A stretch of 60,404 bases of DNA from an uncultured bacterium. GTDB lineage: Bacteria > Bacteroidota > Bacteroidia > Bacteroidales > Muribaculaceae. The stretch's first letter is position 1. Each line of letters begins with the position of its first letter. The notes beneath the pieces were generated by a model, which saw nothing but the letters and a program-made list of their open reading frames with translations, was not told the DNA's origin and did no database searches. Where the stretch lies: positions 1 to 60,404 of the forward strand of contig CAJMMT010000013.1 in assembly GCA_905214715.1 (NCBI GenBank), written 5' to 3'. The position numbers were made by a program, and so were the translations under genes. Of this stretch, positions 36,478 to 45,059 are shown in pieces.

Positions 36478-36564
36478 GGAAAGATGCCGGAGTGGTCGAT
36501 CGGGACGGTCTCGAAAACCGTTGTACCCTTACGGGTACCCAGGGTTCGAATCCCTGTCTTTCCG
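36478..36564 (+). tRNA. tRNA-Ser, anticodon CGA
   Basis: The 87-nt gene folds as a class II tRNA. The acceptor stem GGAAAGA pairs with TCTTTCC, the anticodon stem ACGGT/ACCGT encloses loop CTCGAAA (anticodon CGA, reading UCG), the variable arm is long (TACCC/GGGTA), the T arm carries GGTTCGAATCC, and the discriminator is G. CCA is not encoded. The last 14 bases are part of the 15-bp attachment core of the integrated element, which keeps the tRNA intact. Confidence 0.97.
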
Positions 36565-36565
36565 C
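36551..36565. repeat. Left attachment core, 15-bp direct repeat
   Basis: TCCCTGTCTTTCCGC covers the T-arm 3' side, acceptor strand and discriminator of tRNA-Ser plus one base. An identical copy is at 60315-60329. Confidence 0.9.
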
Positions 36566-36578
36566 TGACAAGAAGATT

Positions 36579-36614
36579 GAAACTCGCTGAAAATCAGCGA
36601 GTTTCTTTCGTTTT
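36579..36614 (+). terminator. Element-borne terminator directly after tRNA-Ser
   Basis: A perfect 12-bp stem (36579-36590 with 36594-36605), a 3-nt loop, then TTTCGTTTTC. It lies inside the element, so the insertion supplies a replacement terminator for the tRNA. Confidence 0.85.
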
Positions 36615-36631
36615 CAGAGATCTCGAAATGG

Positions 36632-36654
36632 GGTTAGTCCCCCAAACTAGTCCC
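36632..36654. repeat. Arm-type repeats near left end
   Basis: GGTTAGTCCCCC (36632-36643) recurs exactly at 60188-60199 near the right end. A second TAGTCCC follows at 36648-36654, 13 bp after the first. These are candidate integrase or excision-factor binding sites. Confidence 0.55.
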
Positions 36655-36724
36655 ACCCCTCGATAGTAGATTTTAACATTTTTTATATGCCGAACCGGGT
36701 GCTTATTGCTATTTCGACACCTTT

Positions 36725-39583
36725 TCATCGACGTTTTCGCTTCAGGTAGCTGCGTCTGTAAGAGCCAAAGATATTATGCTCATAGGCGTATTTGACAGCA
36801 CGGGCAATCTCATGTTGGGGTAAATCAGGTATAAGCTCCCGTATGAAGTTTAAAGCCTTGGAATGTTCAACCCCAGCTTTACAAAGAATCCCGGCGTAGG
36901 TGAACGCAGTGTTGTTGCGGCCTCGGCCAAGGGATTGCTGAGTCCATTTTTTCCTGAGCATATTGATAATGGATTCATCAGTGAGGATTTCCATGCTTAA
37001 TCTTTGCAGGAAGAAGCTTGTGTAATCATCATTCTGAATTAATACCGGCTCTCCATTATCTCCCTTTACGACAGTTTGAGCAATGGGAGTGGGTTGTGGT
37101 ACTTCTTCAGATGGCTCGTAGTGGAAAGGTTGTACATTGGGGTTTATCCACAAATCTGGATCGTATGAAAGATAATTTCCACGCCCTAGGTCAGATGTTG
37201 AGGTATCACAACCATATCCATTGAAAATCTTGAGCAATTGGCTGTAGAGATCAGCATGATTAGCCTTGTTGCGATTGTCGTGGAGGATTATTGCTTTTAA
37301 TCCTTTTCCACTTGGAGTTTTGAAATAGGCATAAACACAGGGGAAAGTTTGTAGCCATTTCTTACATTCATCCAAATTATTCACATGGTCAAAATCAAGA
37401 GCAGTAAATGAAGAATATACAGAACAACCTGAAGCATCCCTATGGGTAAAGACTCCATTCCAAGTAATAACCGGCAGTCTTCTTTTAAGGGTATCAAATT
37501 CGTTCTTGTCCTGCACTGCTTGCAACTTTAGAATCTTGCTTTTTATTTTGCACCAATCCCCAACCCTTATCGTCTCAAGGATGGAATTAACATTAGAACC
37601 AAATATTGGATTTTTGACGTTTGCGATTCCACTGAAAATACTGATTCCGGTCTGCCAGTGAGAAAGAATCTTGATAGTTGCAACCTTCTTTTTGTCAATT
37701 CTCTTTGAGGATTCTTTTATTGTGAAATATCGCTGAATATCGGATGCACTTGGTTTGCCCTTAACTCCTAAGGCTGCATATATTTCAGTCAGAGCTTGTT
37801 TGATTTCATCCTTCGGGTATTCGTTCCCCTCATGGAATTTAGCTGTTAGGTGTTCAACAATCTTATGGTGGGGCATATCATCCACCGGAGTTGGTGCCAA
37901 CGCTTCTTTGATATAATCCTGCCTCCATTGCAAATCTTCTAGTCCTTTTCGACCGAGAGCATCATAATATTGGTGGTAATAGGTTGGAATAAAGGCACAC
38001 TTCTTGAGTACATCAGGCTCTTTCTCCCTCAATTCACAATACAAGATAACCCGACGCTTGAACTGGCTATCCTTACTCCATTCCATAAAGAGTTTCTTCA
38101 CATCCGGATCTTCATCATCTACATCGAGGTGAATATTGACTGAATTTTTCAATGCTTTTATCAAAGACAAGTCACCTTTATAGATTGTGTTGGCTATATC
38201 CCACGCTCTTTTTTCGGCGATAGCGATAAGACTGTTTTCCACTACTGTTTTATCGCCGTTCTCATCTTCTGAGATACAACAATACTGGTCTGCGTGACCC
38301 TTATCGATCATGGCTTCAAGTGATTTGAGCAGACTGTCCTTGTGTCTGGCGTTTTCAAAGTTCTCGATATGCTTTCGAGTCTCTGCCCGCTTGTTGTCAA
38401 TAGTCTCTTTCATTTCTTCTTCTGACACAAGTGGCTTTCTCAGATAATAATAGAGGTCAGCTTTCAGACGGAATTGGTTTTCATCAAGTCGCTGCCGTCC
38501 TACTATCTGCTGAATGTCCGTCCCCACATCAATAGTCAGGGATTCTACATTGGGATTGGCGAAAATATATGAGTAGGCAGATTCAGAATTAAAGTCAGCT
38601 CCGATATAGACAGTGGAGGTGCAGAAAGTAAACTTTTTATGCTTCTCACCTCTGCCCGGAATCACACCTCTAGTAAATTTTGGTTGGTTATCATCACGCC
38701 CTTTGTTGAGTGAATTGATTCTATCGTGGTTCTCTTTCCTAGGGGCACACAGGATATTTACCTCATCCGGAGTCAAGCCTGATTTTTTGATTACATTGAT
38801 GATTGACTTGACATCATTGAGAAAGAACACAGCTTCCTTTGATTCTATACGTTCATCACCCACATTCACATACGGAACATTACCGGATTTGTAATTTCTG
38901 ATAATCTCACAGCATTTATCGGTGATGGATTTGGTGAGCTTGATAACATTTACATCTGCCTTTCTGATTGAGTGCTCAGGCCATTTAAGCTGAACGAAGG
39001 TCAGATCTTTGAATTGCTCGGTCATTTCAAGATAAGATTGGAGAAACGGAGTCGCAGAAAGATATACGACTGACTCAAACTTTTTCAGAGCCGTATAGAA
39101 TTGATGCTCGACGGTTGCTTTGAATGGGGCATCGCCTATTATCTGCTGAAATTCATCAACCACGACTCGGAAACGGTTAAGCTCAATACCCTCTTGTTTG
39201 AGTAGCCCTGTTATTCGATCCAGTGAGTCATAAGTGGCAAGAATCTTTATACCACCATTTCTGACATATTCAATGAAAAGCCGGTCGAACTGTTCCAACT
39301 CAGCTTTAGATGGAGTTTTGTCACTGAAATATTGCTTTTGATCCAAGAAGCGGTAGAGGAAAACATTCTCTCCAATATGCTGACTGTATTTGTTGAAAAG
39401 GAGATGTTTTCTTGGCATGGCAATTATCAGAGGTTCGTTACTCTTGATAAATGCTTCTGTGGCACCACATCCGCATATTTCTTTTGCAAGGATATAATGC
39501 TCATGTTTGGGGAGATCTTTGAAACCTTCCCAGTCTGAAAGGTATTTGATTCCTTCGGGGATAGATAATATTGTTGTTTTCAT
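36725..39583 (-). CDS. Helicase-primase fusion (SF2-like plus BT4734-type primase domain)
   Basis: The 952-residue protein joins three parts. At the N-terminus a superfamily-2-like helicase core shows GCGATE (38-43) at motif I, VVDEFQQI (141-148) at motif II, YLSATPF (174-180) at motif III and QQIVGRQR (358-365) at motif VI. A linker (about 370-670) follows. Then comes a BT4734/BF3469-type domain (about 690-830, with ITWNGVF and TALDFDHVNN), related to archaeo-eukaryotic primases, and a PriCT-like helical end (about 880-940). It probably opens and primes the element's origin. Motif I lacks the usual Walker-A Lys. It is the last gene of the leftward cluster, with a TATATTTG element about 135 bp upstream. 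Confidence 0.75.
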   Translation of the reverse strand: MKTTILSIPEGIKYLSDWEGFKDLPKHEHYILAKEICGCGATEAFIKSNEPLIIAMPRKHLLFNKYSQHIGENVFLYRFLDQKQYFSDKTPSKAELEQFDRLFIEYVRNGGIKILATYDSLDRITGLLKQEGIELNRFRVVVDEFQQIIGDAPFKATVEHQFYTALKKFESVVYLSATPFLQSYLEMTEQFKDLTFVQLKWPEHSIRKADVNVIKLTKSITDKCCEIIRNYKSGNVPYVNVGDERIESKEAVFFLNDVKSIINVIKKSGLTPDEVNILCAPRKENHDRINSLNKGRDDNQPKFTRGVIPGRGEKHKKFTFCTSTVYIGADFNSESAYSYIFANPNVESLTIDVGTDIQQIVGRQRLDENQFRLKADLYYYLRKPLVSEEEMKETIDNKRAETRKHIENFENARHKDSLLKSLEAMIDKGHADQYCCISEDENGDKTVVENSLIAIAEKRAWDIANTIYKGDLSLIKALKNSVNIHLDVDDEDPDVKKLFMEWSKDSQFKRRVILYCELREKEPDVLKKCAFIPTYYHQYYDALGRKGLEDLQWRQDYIKEALAPTPVDDMPHHKIVEHLTAKFHEGNEYPKDEIKQALTEIYAALGVKGKPSASDIQRYFTIKESSKRIDKKKVATIKILSHWQTGISIFSGIANVKNPIFGSNVNSILETIRVGDWCKIKSKILKLQAVQDKNEFDTLKRRLPVITWNGVFTHRDASGCSVYSSFTALDFDHVNNLDECKKWLQTFPCVYAYFKTPSGKGLKAIILHDNRNKANHADLYSQLLKIFNGYGCDTSTSDLGRGNYLSYDPDLWINPNVQPFHYEPSEEVPQPTPIAQTVVKGDNGEPVLIQNDDYTSFFLQRLSMEILTDESIINMLRKKWTQQSLGRGRNNTAFTYAGILCKAGVEHSKALNFIRELIPDLPQHEIARAVKYAYEHNIFGSYRRSYLKRKRR

Positions 39584-39717
39584 TGTTGAATTTTTGTTGT
39601 TATTGGTTAGACGGCTCTTCTCCGAAGAACCCCTCTTGCTATCGCAAGCGAGTGTGAGTGTGTTTGATGTTGGTAACCGGTCGAAGACTGGAATGGAATA
39701 TTTTATTCACAGAAACA

Positions 39718-39725
39718 CAAATATA
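39718..39725 (-). promoter_or_regulatory. -7 element of the helicase-primase gene
   Basis: TATATTTG on the minus strand, 135 bp before the start at 39583. The leader contains a CTTGC/GCAAG hairpin. A 10-bp inverted repeat (39817-39826 with 39835-39844) lies upstream, just past the end of the preceding gene, and could be a weak terminator. Confidence 0.4.
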
Positions 39726-39859
39726 TATAGCATTTTTCAGTGATTTGAGCACTTTTTTATTCCACTTTGTGGACTACCAAAACCATACACTCACATACTC
39801 ACAGGCGAAGCCGATAGAGGCTGGCTGTCTTTCAAGCCAGTCTCATCAGTCATCATCTT

Positions 39860-40711
39860 CTATGGCTTGTACCAGTGGAGATTGTCGGCATCACAGTTGG
39901 AGACATTTCCGTCTTTGAATACTATGATCCAACCAGATGAAGTTGGTTCTTTGAGAAACGTTTTTCCCACTGCCTCAGCCATATCGTAGTCCTTATATCT
40001 CCCATCTGCTTGCTTGACGCTGACATATTTTTCTCCATTTGCCCTTATCTGGACGTTAAAAGGTTTGATAGTGTTGAAGTCAGCAGTCTTGGCATTCCAG
40101 TCAATCCTTACCCAACAAGCGTGATTCCCGTCCCGGCTTACGCAGAATTTCCCATCATGAAAAAAAGCATAATCCACACCGTTATAACTGAAGATTGTCG
40201 GATTCCTCTTTTCACAAAAGTACTGGTTTGATACTGTTGGAGTTGGAGACACCGATGATTGAACAGGAGAAAGACCTGTATGGAAAGTTGCTCTTAAGGC
40301 ATCGTCCAGATAGACAGTGGTAAGAACCTTATTGACATAATTCTCGACGTATTGCTTTCCTGTAGCATCAATTTTGATATCGAGCCGTTTCACCTTTGTG
40401 ATGGTGTTGGAATCATAATCTCGAAAAGCGTAATAGACATGGCTTGCATCACAGTTTAACCAAAGATTTCCGGCATAATACGGTCGGAATGTTATGCCCA
40501 TCCATTCCCATTCATCATATTTCCCATTCTTCACAACATCAATAGGAGGCTGAGGCTCTTGCCATATTTGTTTTGGTGGAGTCGTATTGGTGAACGGGAA
40601 AATAGGATTGGAAGACTGCTTACGCTTGTCCATAACCTTTTTTAGCTGTTTATTGTACTTCTTAGCCCCATTGGAACCTTTAAAGAACTCTCGCATCTCA
40701 GGATCGCTCAT
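39860..40711 (-). CDS. Protein of two degenerate NUMOD/HNH-like repeats
   Basis: The 283-residue protein has a basic N-terminus (about 1-50) and two copies of one module (about 70-155 and 180-283). Each follows the layout of NUMOD4/HNH homing nucleases: W/CVSxDG, strands ending in L-x-I-xxxGxxYV, a helix where HRLVAxAF is expected, then DGNxxNCxxxNLxW. The nuclease residues are gone. DYDMAEAVGKTFL replaces the HRLVA-type helix and IVFKDGNVSN replaces the VDHKDGN block, so the catalytic His and Asn-His positions are lost. It is probably a DNA-binding derivative of a homing endonuclease. It overlaps the next upstream gene by 14 bp. Confidence 0.55.
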   Translation of the reverse strand: MSDPEMREFFKGSNGAKKYNKQLKKVMDKRKQSSNPIFPFTNTTPPKQIWQEPQPPIDVVKNGKYDEWEWMGITFRPYYAGNLWLNCDASHVYYAFRDYDSNTITKVKRLDIKIDATGKQYVENYVNKVLTTVYLDDALRATFHTGLSPVQSSVSPTPTVSNQYFCEKRNPTIFSYNGVDYAFFHDGKFCVSRDGNHACWVRIDWNAKTADFNTIKPFNVQIRANGEKYVSVKQADGRYKDYDMAEAVGKTFLKEPTSSGWIIVFKDGNVSNCDADNLHWYKP

Positions 40712-41039
40712 GATTTTTTGTCTTTTTTGAGGTTAATTCGAGAGCCACTCCCATCTCATCAGCGAGGAATGCAATCAAAGAATGGTAGCTTTCGATTCTG
40801 CGTCTGTTTTTGGGAATGATAGTAAGAATCTCCTGAAGAGTCATCTTGATTTCCATTCCTCTTGTCAGTTCCACCACGCCCGCGTAATCACACAGAGCCT
40901 TAATATCGCTCTGGAACTTTGCAGGAATGATGGTCTTAATCACTTGATGGTTTACTTCACGGTTGGCACCATCCCGGCCACCCCAAGAGGCTACGCTTTC
41001 GTAGTCGGCTTGGAAAATATTGTTGTTTGTAATCATCAT
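40698..41039 (-). CDS. Hypothetical protein in replication cluster
   Basis: The 113-residue protein has no signal peptide or membrane segment and is mixed alpha/beta with a basic C-terminus. I recognise no family. It overlaps the HNH-like gene downstream by 14 bp and follows the acidic-tail gene after 60 bp, so the three are likely one transcript. Confidence 0.55.
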   Translation of the reverse strand: MMITNNNIFQADYESVASWGGRDGANREVNHQVIKTIIPAKFQSDIKALCDYAGVVELTRGMEIKMTLQEILTIIPKNRRRIESYHSLIAFLADEMGVALELTSKKTKNHERS

Positions 41040-41099
41040 ATCATCAATAAGAGTATGATGGCTTTTAATCTCCGTTTTCGGCGGTTGAAAGCGATAACA

Positions 41100-41684
41100 T
41101 TACCAATCACTCTCATCAATATACTCATCGTCATCAAGGTCATCGTCTCCATCATCATACCAATCAGGATTGTTTACATCTTCATCCTCTTTGGGTATGT
41201 TCAAGAACTTACGTTTGATGTCTTTCCAGAACTCCCTTTCTATAAGTTTTTCAACTATATAATTTGGGGAGTTCTCATCCGGACCGTTACCGATCAATTT
41301 TACCAAGAGTTTGTATTGAGCCGTAAATTCGGAGATTTGCAGCAATTCTTTCATATCCTTAGTAGGAACGGATTTCTCTTGATAGCCACTATTATAATAA
41401 CAGCAGTATTGAAACTTCTTTGACTCTGAATGAAAGAAGAATTTGTCAAGCTCATCAAAGATTGCTCTCTTAACACCTTCCTTATGTTCCGGTGTACCAT
41501 AATTCTCTATGTCGTTGGAACCCATCATCTGAAAGTAGGCAAAGATTTTACCCTTTACGAACCCTTTGAAAGAGGTGTCTGTAAACAGTCTCATGTCCTC
41601 TGTCGGCAAGAGTGTGAGGAAGCTATAAGCCTCGTTTAAATCATTGAATTTATTCCAGTAAGGATGTTTCTTTTTCTTCATCAT
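41100..41684 (-). CDS. Hypothetical protein with acidic C-terminal tail
   Basis: The 194-residue protein has a Lys-rich start and a helical middle (about 10-160). The C-terminus of about 30 residues is almost wholly Asp/Glu (PDWYDDGDDDLDDDEYIDES). Acidic tails of this kind occur in single-strand DNA-binding proteins, where they recruit partners, and in DNA mimics. Neither fold can be proven from this sequence. It is encoded within the replication cluster, which favours a DNA-metabolism role. Confidence 0.55.
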   Translation of the reverse strand: MMKKKKHPYWNKFNDLNEAYSFLTLLPTEDMRLFTDTSFKGFVKGKIFAYFQMMGSNDIENYGTPEHKEGVKRAIFDELDKFFFHSESKKFQYCCYYNSGYQEKSVPTKDMKELLQISEFTAQYKLLVKLIGNGPDENSPNYIVEKLIEREFWKDIKRKFLNIPKEDEDVNNPDWYDDGDDDLDDDEYIDESDW

Positions 41685-41765
41685 GATAATATTTGGATGC
41701 CTCCCTGCTCAGAGCACGCAGCGGAGGCGAGTTAATAATTGGGGTCGCTCTGTCGCCCATACGTT

Positions 41766-42470
41766 TTACTTTAGCAATCGCCCTAGATTGTCTTTCTGGT
41801 AAACTGTTATGTTCCGATTCTCTAGTTCCTTGATTAGAGACAATATCTCATCTTTAGTAGGCTCGATAAGCTTGACCTGCCGATTTGAGTTAGCTCCGAT
41901 ATTCACTTGAACGGGGTTAACCGAAGCCAACAAATTAGCGAATATCGATGCCTCAGAGAACTTCATGATAGGCTCTACGGTTATCATCGTCTTAAAGCCG
42001 AGTGAAGATATCTTTTGCATTGCTGCTGCTCGTTCTGCAATCAACGGTGCTGTCGATACATCCTTGTGGTCAATATCGCTTTCCATTGTGGTGCAGAAGA
42101 TTAGTTTGTCTTTCAAGTCAGCATAGAGCTTGTGATTTACAAATTCCAAAAATCTTGCAGGATTCTTGGACTGGAGCAAATACTCATTATCCTGGTATTC
42201 ACACAAATGGTCGAAAGTAGCTTCAATCCATTCGGAAGGGAAATCATCAGCAAACATATCTGTAGAGCTGCCAAGAAAAATGAATCGGTTCTTGCCCATG
42301 TTTGTCTTTAGCTCCTTTGAATCTAGTCTCTAAGTCAGATCGTGATGATACCGACATTGGATAGGCTTCATGTAGCAGTACAAACAATCATGGGAACAAC
42401 CGCCCTTGATTGGATTGGTCGTATAAAGTTCATTTCTGAAATTATACATATTACCTTTACTCTTATTCAT
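41766..42470 (-). pseudogene. Radical-SAM / Gp37-Gp68 (DUF5131)-like gene interrupted by one in-frame TAG
   Basis: Reading from ATG at 42470 gives 46 residues with the iron-sulfur motif GGCSHDCLYCYM (Cys25, Cys29, Cys32). A TAG at 42332-42330 (codon 47) follows, after which the same frame continues for 188 codons to 41766. The join (HHDLT, stop, RLDSKELKTNMGKNRFIFLGSSTDMF) is continuous with the family pattern, so one sense codon has become TAG. The downstream part has an ATG of its own at 42299 but would lack the cluster motif. It is either a nonsense-inactivated gene or a recoded or read-through gene. No shift or deletion is seen. Phage Gp37/Gp68-type proteins are common in mobile elements; their reaction is not settled. 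Confidence 0.75.
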
Positions 42471-42561
42471 TGTAAAGTCTGTTTAAAAGCCACCGTCGGA
42501 GCTGAGGACGGTGGATGGAGAACAACTTGGTCAGCTCATTTTGGCTCCCTGACTGTTTTAT

Positions 42562-43506
42562 TCACACTTGACCGTTGATTACACGGTGAACATGGCTTTT
42601 AGAAAGTCCGAGTTCAGAGGCAATATCCCGGAGACTTACCCCCTCCTCGTGAAGCTCTACTATGCGTTGCCGGACGAATTCGTCCAGTTGGCTAGTTCGA
42701 CCTCCTGTTGACTGTTCCAAATGGTCATTCTCACATTCGAAATCGAAAAGTTCCAAGTGTAGGTATGGATTATCGGTGATAATACATGATGCTACCTCTT
42801 CCATTCTGGAGACTTCACGGGCTTTAATCTGCTTGATATATCTCATGGATGGCCCTTTGTAAGAATTCGAGATTCCGAAGATGCTGTCTGCAAAGTTGGC
42901 TATGACCTTTGAACCTGCCAAGTTGTTTTGATCGAGGGGTTTCTTGAGATTCCGTTTAACCGTGTGTCCCACTATCAGTATAGTAAGGAGAGGGTTAAGC
43001 TCCTTGAGCATCTTGAGTTTTTGCATGAAGAACTTAACTTTAGTGATGCTAAGGTTTTGAGCTAAGATGCACTGAATGTTATCAACTATAACCAGTTGTG
43101 GTACATCAATATCCATTCTAGATTCAATTTCCTCAATCAGATGCTCCACGCCGGCATTGCCATACTGCATGATAGAGAAAGATATTCGTTCAAAATATCC
43201 ATCTCTGAAAGGTGCCTGAATGTAGCGGCGAGCAAACTGTCGAGTTGATTGCTCAAGGTCGTAATAGTACACCTTCCCATCAATTGATTGGTCAGTCATT
43301 GCTTCATTGCCCCAATGGTTGTAATGAGATGAGTAAGAGATACCGATATCCACCGCAAGGATTGACTTCGCTGAGTTCGTATCTCCAAAGAGAATCCCAA
43401 GCTCATTCTGGAACAGGAATGTTCCGAATACAGATTTAGGAGGTTCAAGATATTTCGGATTATTGATAATCGACTTCGCACTTGCGTTGTGAAAGTAATC
43501 TGTCAT
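42562..43506 (-). CDS. RepA-like RecA-fold ATPase with C-terminal HTH
   Basis: The 314-residue protein has a RecA-type ATPase domain (about 25-230). Walker A is GDTNSAKS (40-47), where the usual second Gly is Ala but Lys and Ser are kept. Walker B is QLVIVDNIQ, and a later ILIVGH matches motif 3. This is the AAA_25/RepA helicase-loader group. A resolvase-type HTH (GVSLRDIASELGLSKSHVHRVI) closes the protein. A role as hexameric helicase or origin-binding initiator of the element is likely. It follows the ParB-like gene, separated by a hairpin. Confidence 0.8.
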   Translation of the reverse strand: MTDYFHNASAKSIINNPKYLEPPKSVFGTFLFQNELGILFGDTNSAKSILAVDIGISYSSHYNHWGNEAMTDQSIDGKVYYYDLEQSTRQFARRYIQAPFRDGYFERISFSIMQYGNAGVEHLIEEIESRMDIDVPQLVIVDNIQCILAQNLSITKVKFFMQKLKMLKELNPLLTILIVGHTVKRNLKKPLDQNNLAGSKVIANFADSIFGISNSYKGPSMRYIKQIKAREVSRMEEVASCIITDNPYLHLELFDFECENDHLEQSTGGRTSQLDEFVRQRIVELHEEGVSLRDIASELGLSKSHVHRVINGQV

Positions 43507-43519
43507 AGAATATAAATTA

Positions 43520-43542
43520 GAGGGGCTGGAGAGAAGCCCCTC
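43520..43542 (-). terminator. Hairpin between ParB-like and ATPase genes
   Basis: A perfect 8-bp stem GAGGGGCT/AGCCCCTC with a 7-nt loop. The following T-content on the minus strand is modest, so it may attenuate rather than fully terminate. Confidence 0.6.
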
Positions 43543-43548
43543 GGTTGA

Positions 43549-44424
43549 TTACTGTAATTCTGATAGTGCTTTGTCAAGATAATCCTTTACAACAACTTCC
43601 TTGCTCTTATTCCCATCTCTCTTTGCATTCTGGATGGAAAGGAACAGAAGGGGTCGCATAGTATGAAACATATTGATTATTTTCTCTCCCATGTCCTGCT
43701 TCTCATCAGCACCATTGATCTGGTTTGCTATCCACGACCAAATTTCAGTACCTTTGAAAGTCGCAGGGCTACCTTTACGAATGTCTGAGATACCCTCGTA
43801 GATATGCTCATACAAGAGTCGATTTGGCTTGTCGTTGAAGAGAGCAGGAGTGTTGCCTTTCTGAAGTTCACCCATGTCTTTCTTTACAATCTCTCTTCCG
43901 ATCGTAGCATAGCCCGCTGCTTTGGGAGTCAGACCATCCTTAATCTTGTTTCGATAGCCTTCCAAAACCGGATGGCCTGACGTAGCCTCCAAATCTCTTG
44001 CAAAGTCTGCTGTAGATGTGGGAGTGTTGCACACGTTCATCTTCAGATAGGCTGCGCGGAGTTCGGCGGCATCGCCATACTTCTTGTACTGGAAAAGATA
44101 CTCAAAGGGTTTGTTGGCTTTAAGTGCCAATTCCATTGCATGAAAACGAGTGTTGCCGTCCACTATGGCAAGGTAGTCATTTACCTCGTCTTCGGTAACG
44201 GAATGACCGTCCTCAACATCTATCAGTTCGTACCCTGCCTGCATCGCCAGTAGCGCATCAGCAAAGATTCCGGGGCTTTGCATCCCCACGGCGAGGCACC
44301 CTTCCATCATCTTCTTGTTCTTGATGGGATTGTTTCGGTTGGATTTGAGGACGCAGATTTTCAGGCCCTCAAAACCAATCTTGAGGCGGTAGATTGTGTC
44401 CACCGCAAGATCAGATTTTTTCAT
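43549..44424 (-). CDS. ParB/sulfiredoxin-like domain protein
   Basis: The 291-residue protein carries VDGNTRFHAMELAL (about 88-101), the DGNxR motif of the ParB/Srx nuclease-like fold, in its N-terminal third. The rest is helical. The fold binds nucleotide and DNA in partition proteins, so segregation, replication control or regulation is plausible. No ParA partner is found, although the adjacent RepA-like ATPase could work with it. A perfect 6-bp inverted repeat lies 20-40 bp upstream and may be its own operator. Confidence 0.65.
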   Translation of the reverse strand: MKKSDLAVDTIYRLKIGFEGLKICVLKSNRNNPIKNKKMMEGCLAVGMQSPGIFADALLAMQAGYELIDVEDGHSVTEDEVNDYLAIVDGNTRFHAMELALKANKPFEYLFQYKKYGDAAELRAAYLKMNVCNTPTSTADFARDLEATSGHPVLEGYRNKIKDGLTPKAAGYATIGREIVKKDMGELQKGNTPALFNDKPNRLLYEHIYEGISDIRKGSPATFKGTEIWSWIANQINGADEKQDMGEKIINMFHTMRPLLFLSIQNAKRDGNKSKEVVVKDYLDKALSELQ

Positions 44425-44443
44425 TATTCTGAGTTTTTATTAC

Positions 44444-44464
44444 TGTCCCATTTCAAAAGGGACA
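44444..44464. promoter_or_regulatory. Inverted repeat upstream of ParB-like gene
   Basis: TGTCCC and GGGACA (6-bp arms, 9-nt spacer) are placed 20 bp before the start at 44424. This is a candidate operator. Confidence 0.45.
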
Positions 44465-44637
44465 CTTTAAAATTGTCGGCATGGGAGTTTCCCACACCCA
44501 AGCGCGTTTTCAAGTTTCCCTCTTAGGACACGCGCATCCGTATCTATTCTCCACAATGTCAATGTGCTCTGCGAGTGGTGAGGTTCACTCTAAATCAATA
44601 GCACTCACTACCTCTATGGCTATTGATGGTCGCTTCT

Positions 44638-44925
44638 CTATCTGCGTCGCCCGCGCCGAATCTTCATAAGGTCAAGGGCAAGGTCAGCATCCACGACTAT
44701 GATTTTCCCAGTCTGATGAATTGCGGGATCCAGAACGCCACTCTTTTTGATTCGAGCTGCCGTGGAGGTTGAGCATCCCAGCAATTCGCACAGACCCGCA
44801 AGCCCATAGACGAGATTTCTTTTCTTGCCATGCTCCTCATGGTAGTCTTCCTTAGTCAGACCAAACCTTTCGGCAGCGGCATCGAGAAATTCTTCGACAG
44901 TGCAGGTTACTAATGCTTTATTCAT
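44638..44925 (-). CDS. DUF3853-type HTH protein (excisionase-like)
   Basis: The 95-residue protein has the DUF3853 layout: a short N-terminal helix, then a MerR-like winged HTH (LCELLGCSTSTAARIKKSGVLD, about 46-67), a small wing (IHQTGKIIVVDADLALDLM) and a basic tail. Proteins of this family lie beside the replication and excision genes of Bacteroides elements and are thought to bind DNA near attachment or origin sites. It is divergent from the RteC-like regulator, and the gap between them has three TTCG(C/T)TAAA repeats. Confidence 0.8.
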   Translation of the reverse strand: MNKALVTCTVEEFLDAAAERFGLTKEDYHEEHGKKRNLVYGLAGLCELLGCSTSTAARIKKSGVLDPAIHQTGKIIVVDADLALDLMKIRRGRRR

Positions 44926-44981
44926 ATATCTTTTATTAAAAGTCTACTCAAAGGTAATGGCTTTATATAGAATATATTAAG

Positions 44982-45052
44982 TTCGCTAAAAGGAATAGCG
45001 ATACACTAAATCATTTGTCTAGTTCGTTAAATTCTCATAGAATTTCGCTAAA
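44982..45052. promoter_or_regulatory. Three TTCG(C/T)TAAA repeats in divergent control region
   Basis: Copies at 44982-44990, 45023-45031 and 45044-45052 are offset by 41 and 21 bp, near whole helical turns. An inverted half copy (TAGCGA) is at 44996-45001. The last copy overlaps TAAATTTG (45049-45056), a -7 element lying 4 bp before the ATG at 45060. This reads as operator iterons for one of the two divergent regulators. Confidence 0.55.
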
Positions 45053-45059
45053 TTTGCAC

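Noticed and set aside
36302..36568. Lys/Arg-rich frame reading into tRNA-Ser
   Set aside because: It reads through the tRNA promoter and gene; at most a decayed remnant.
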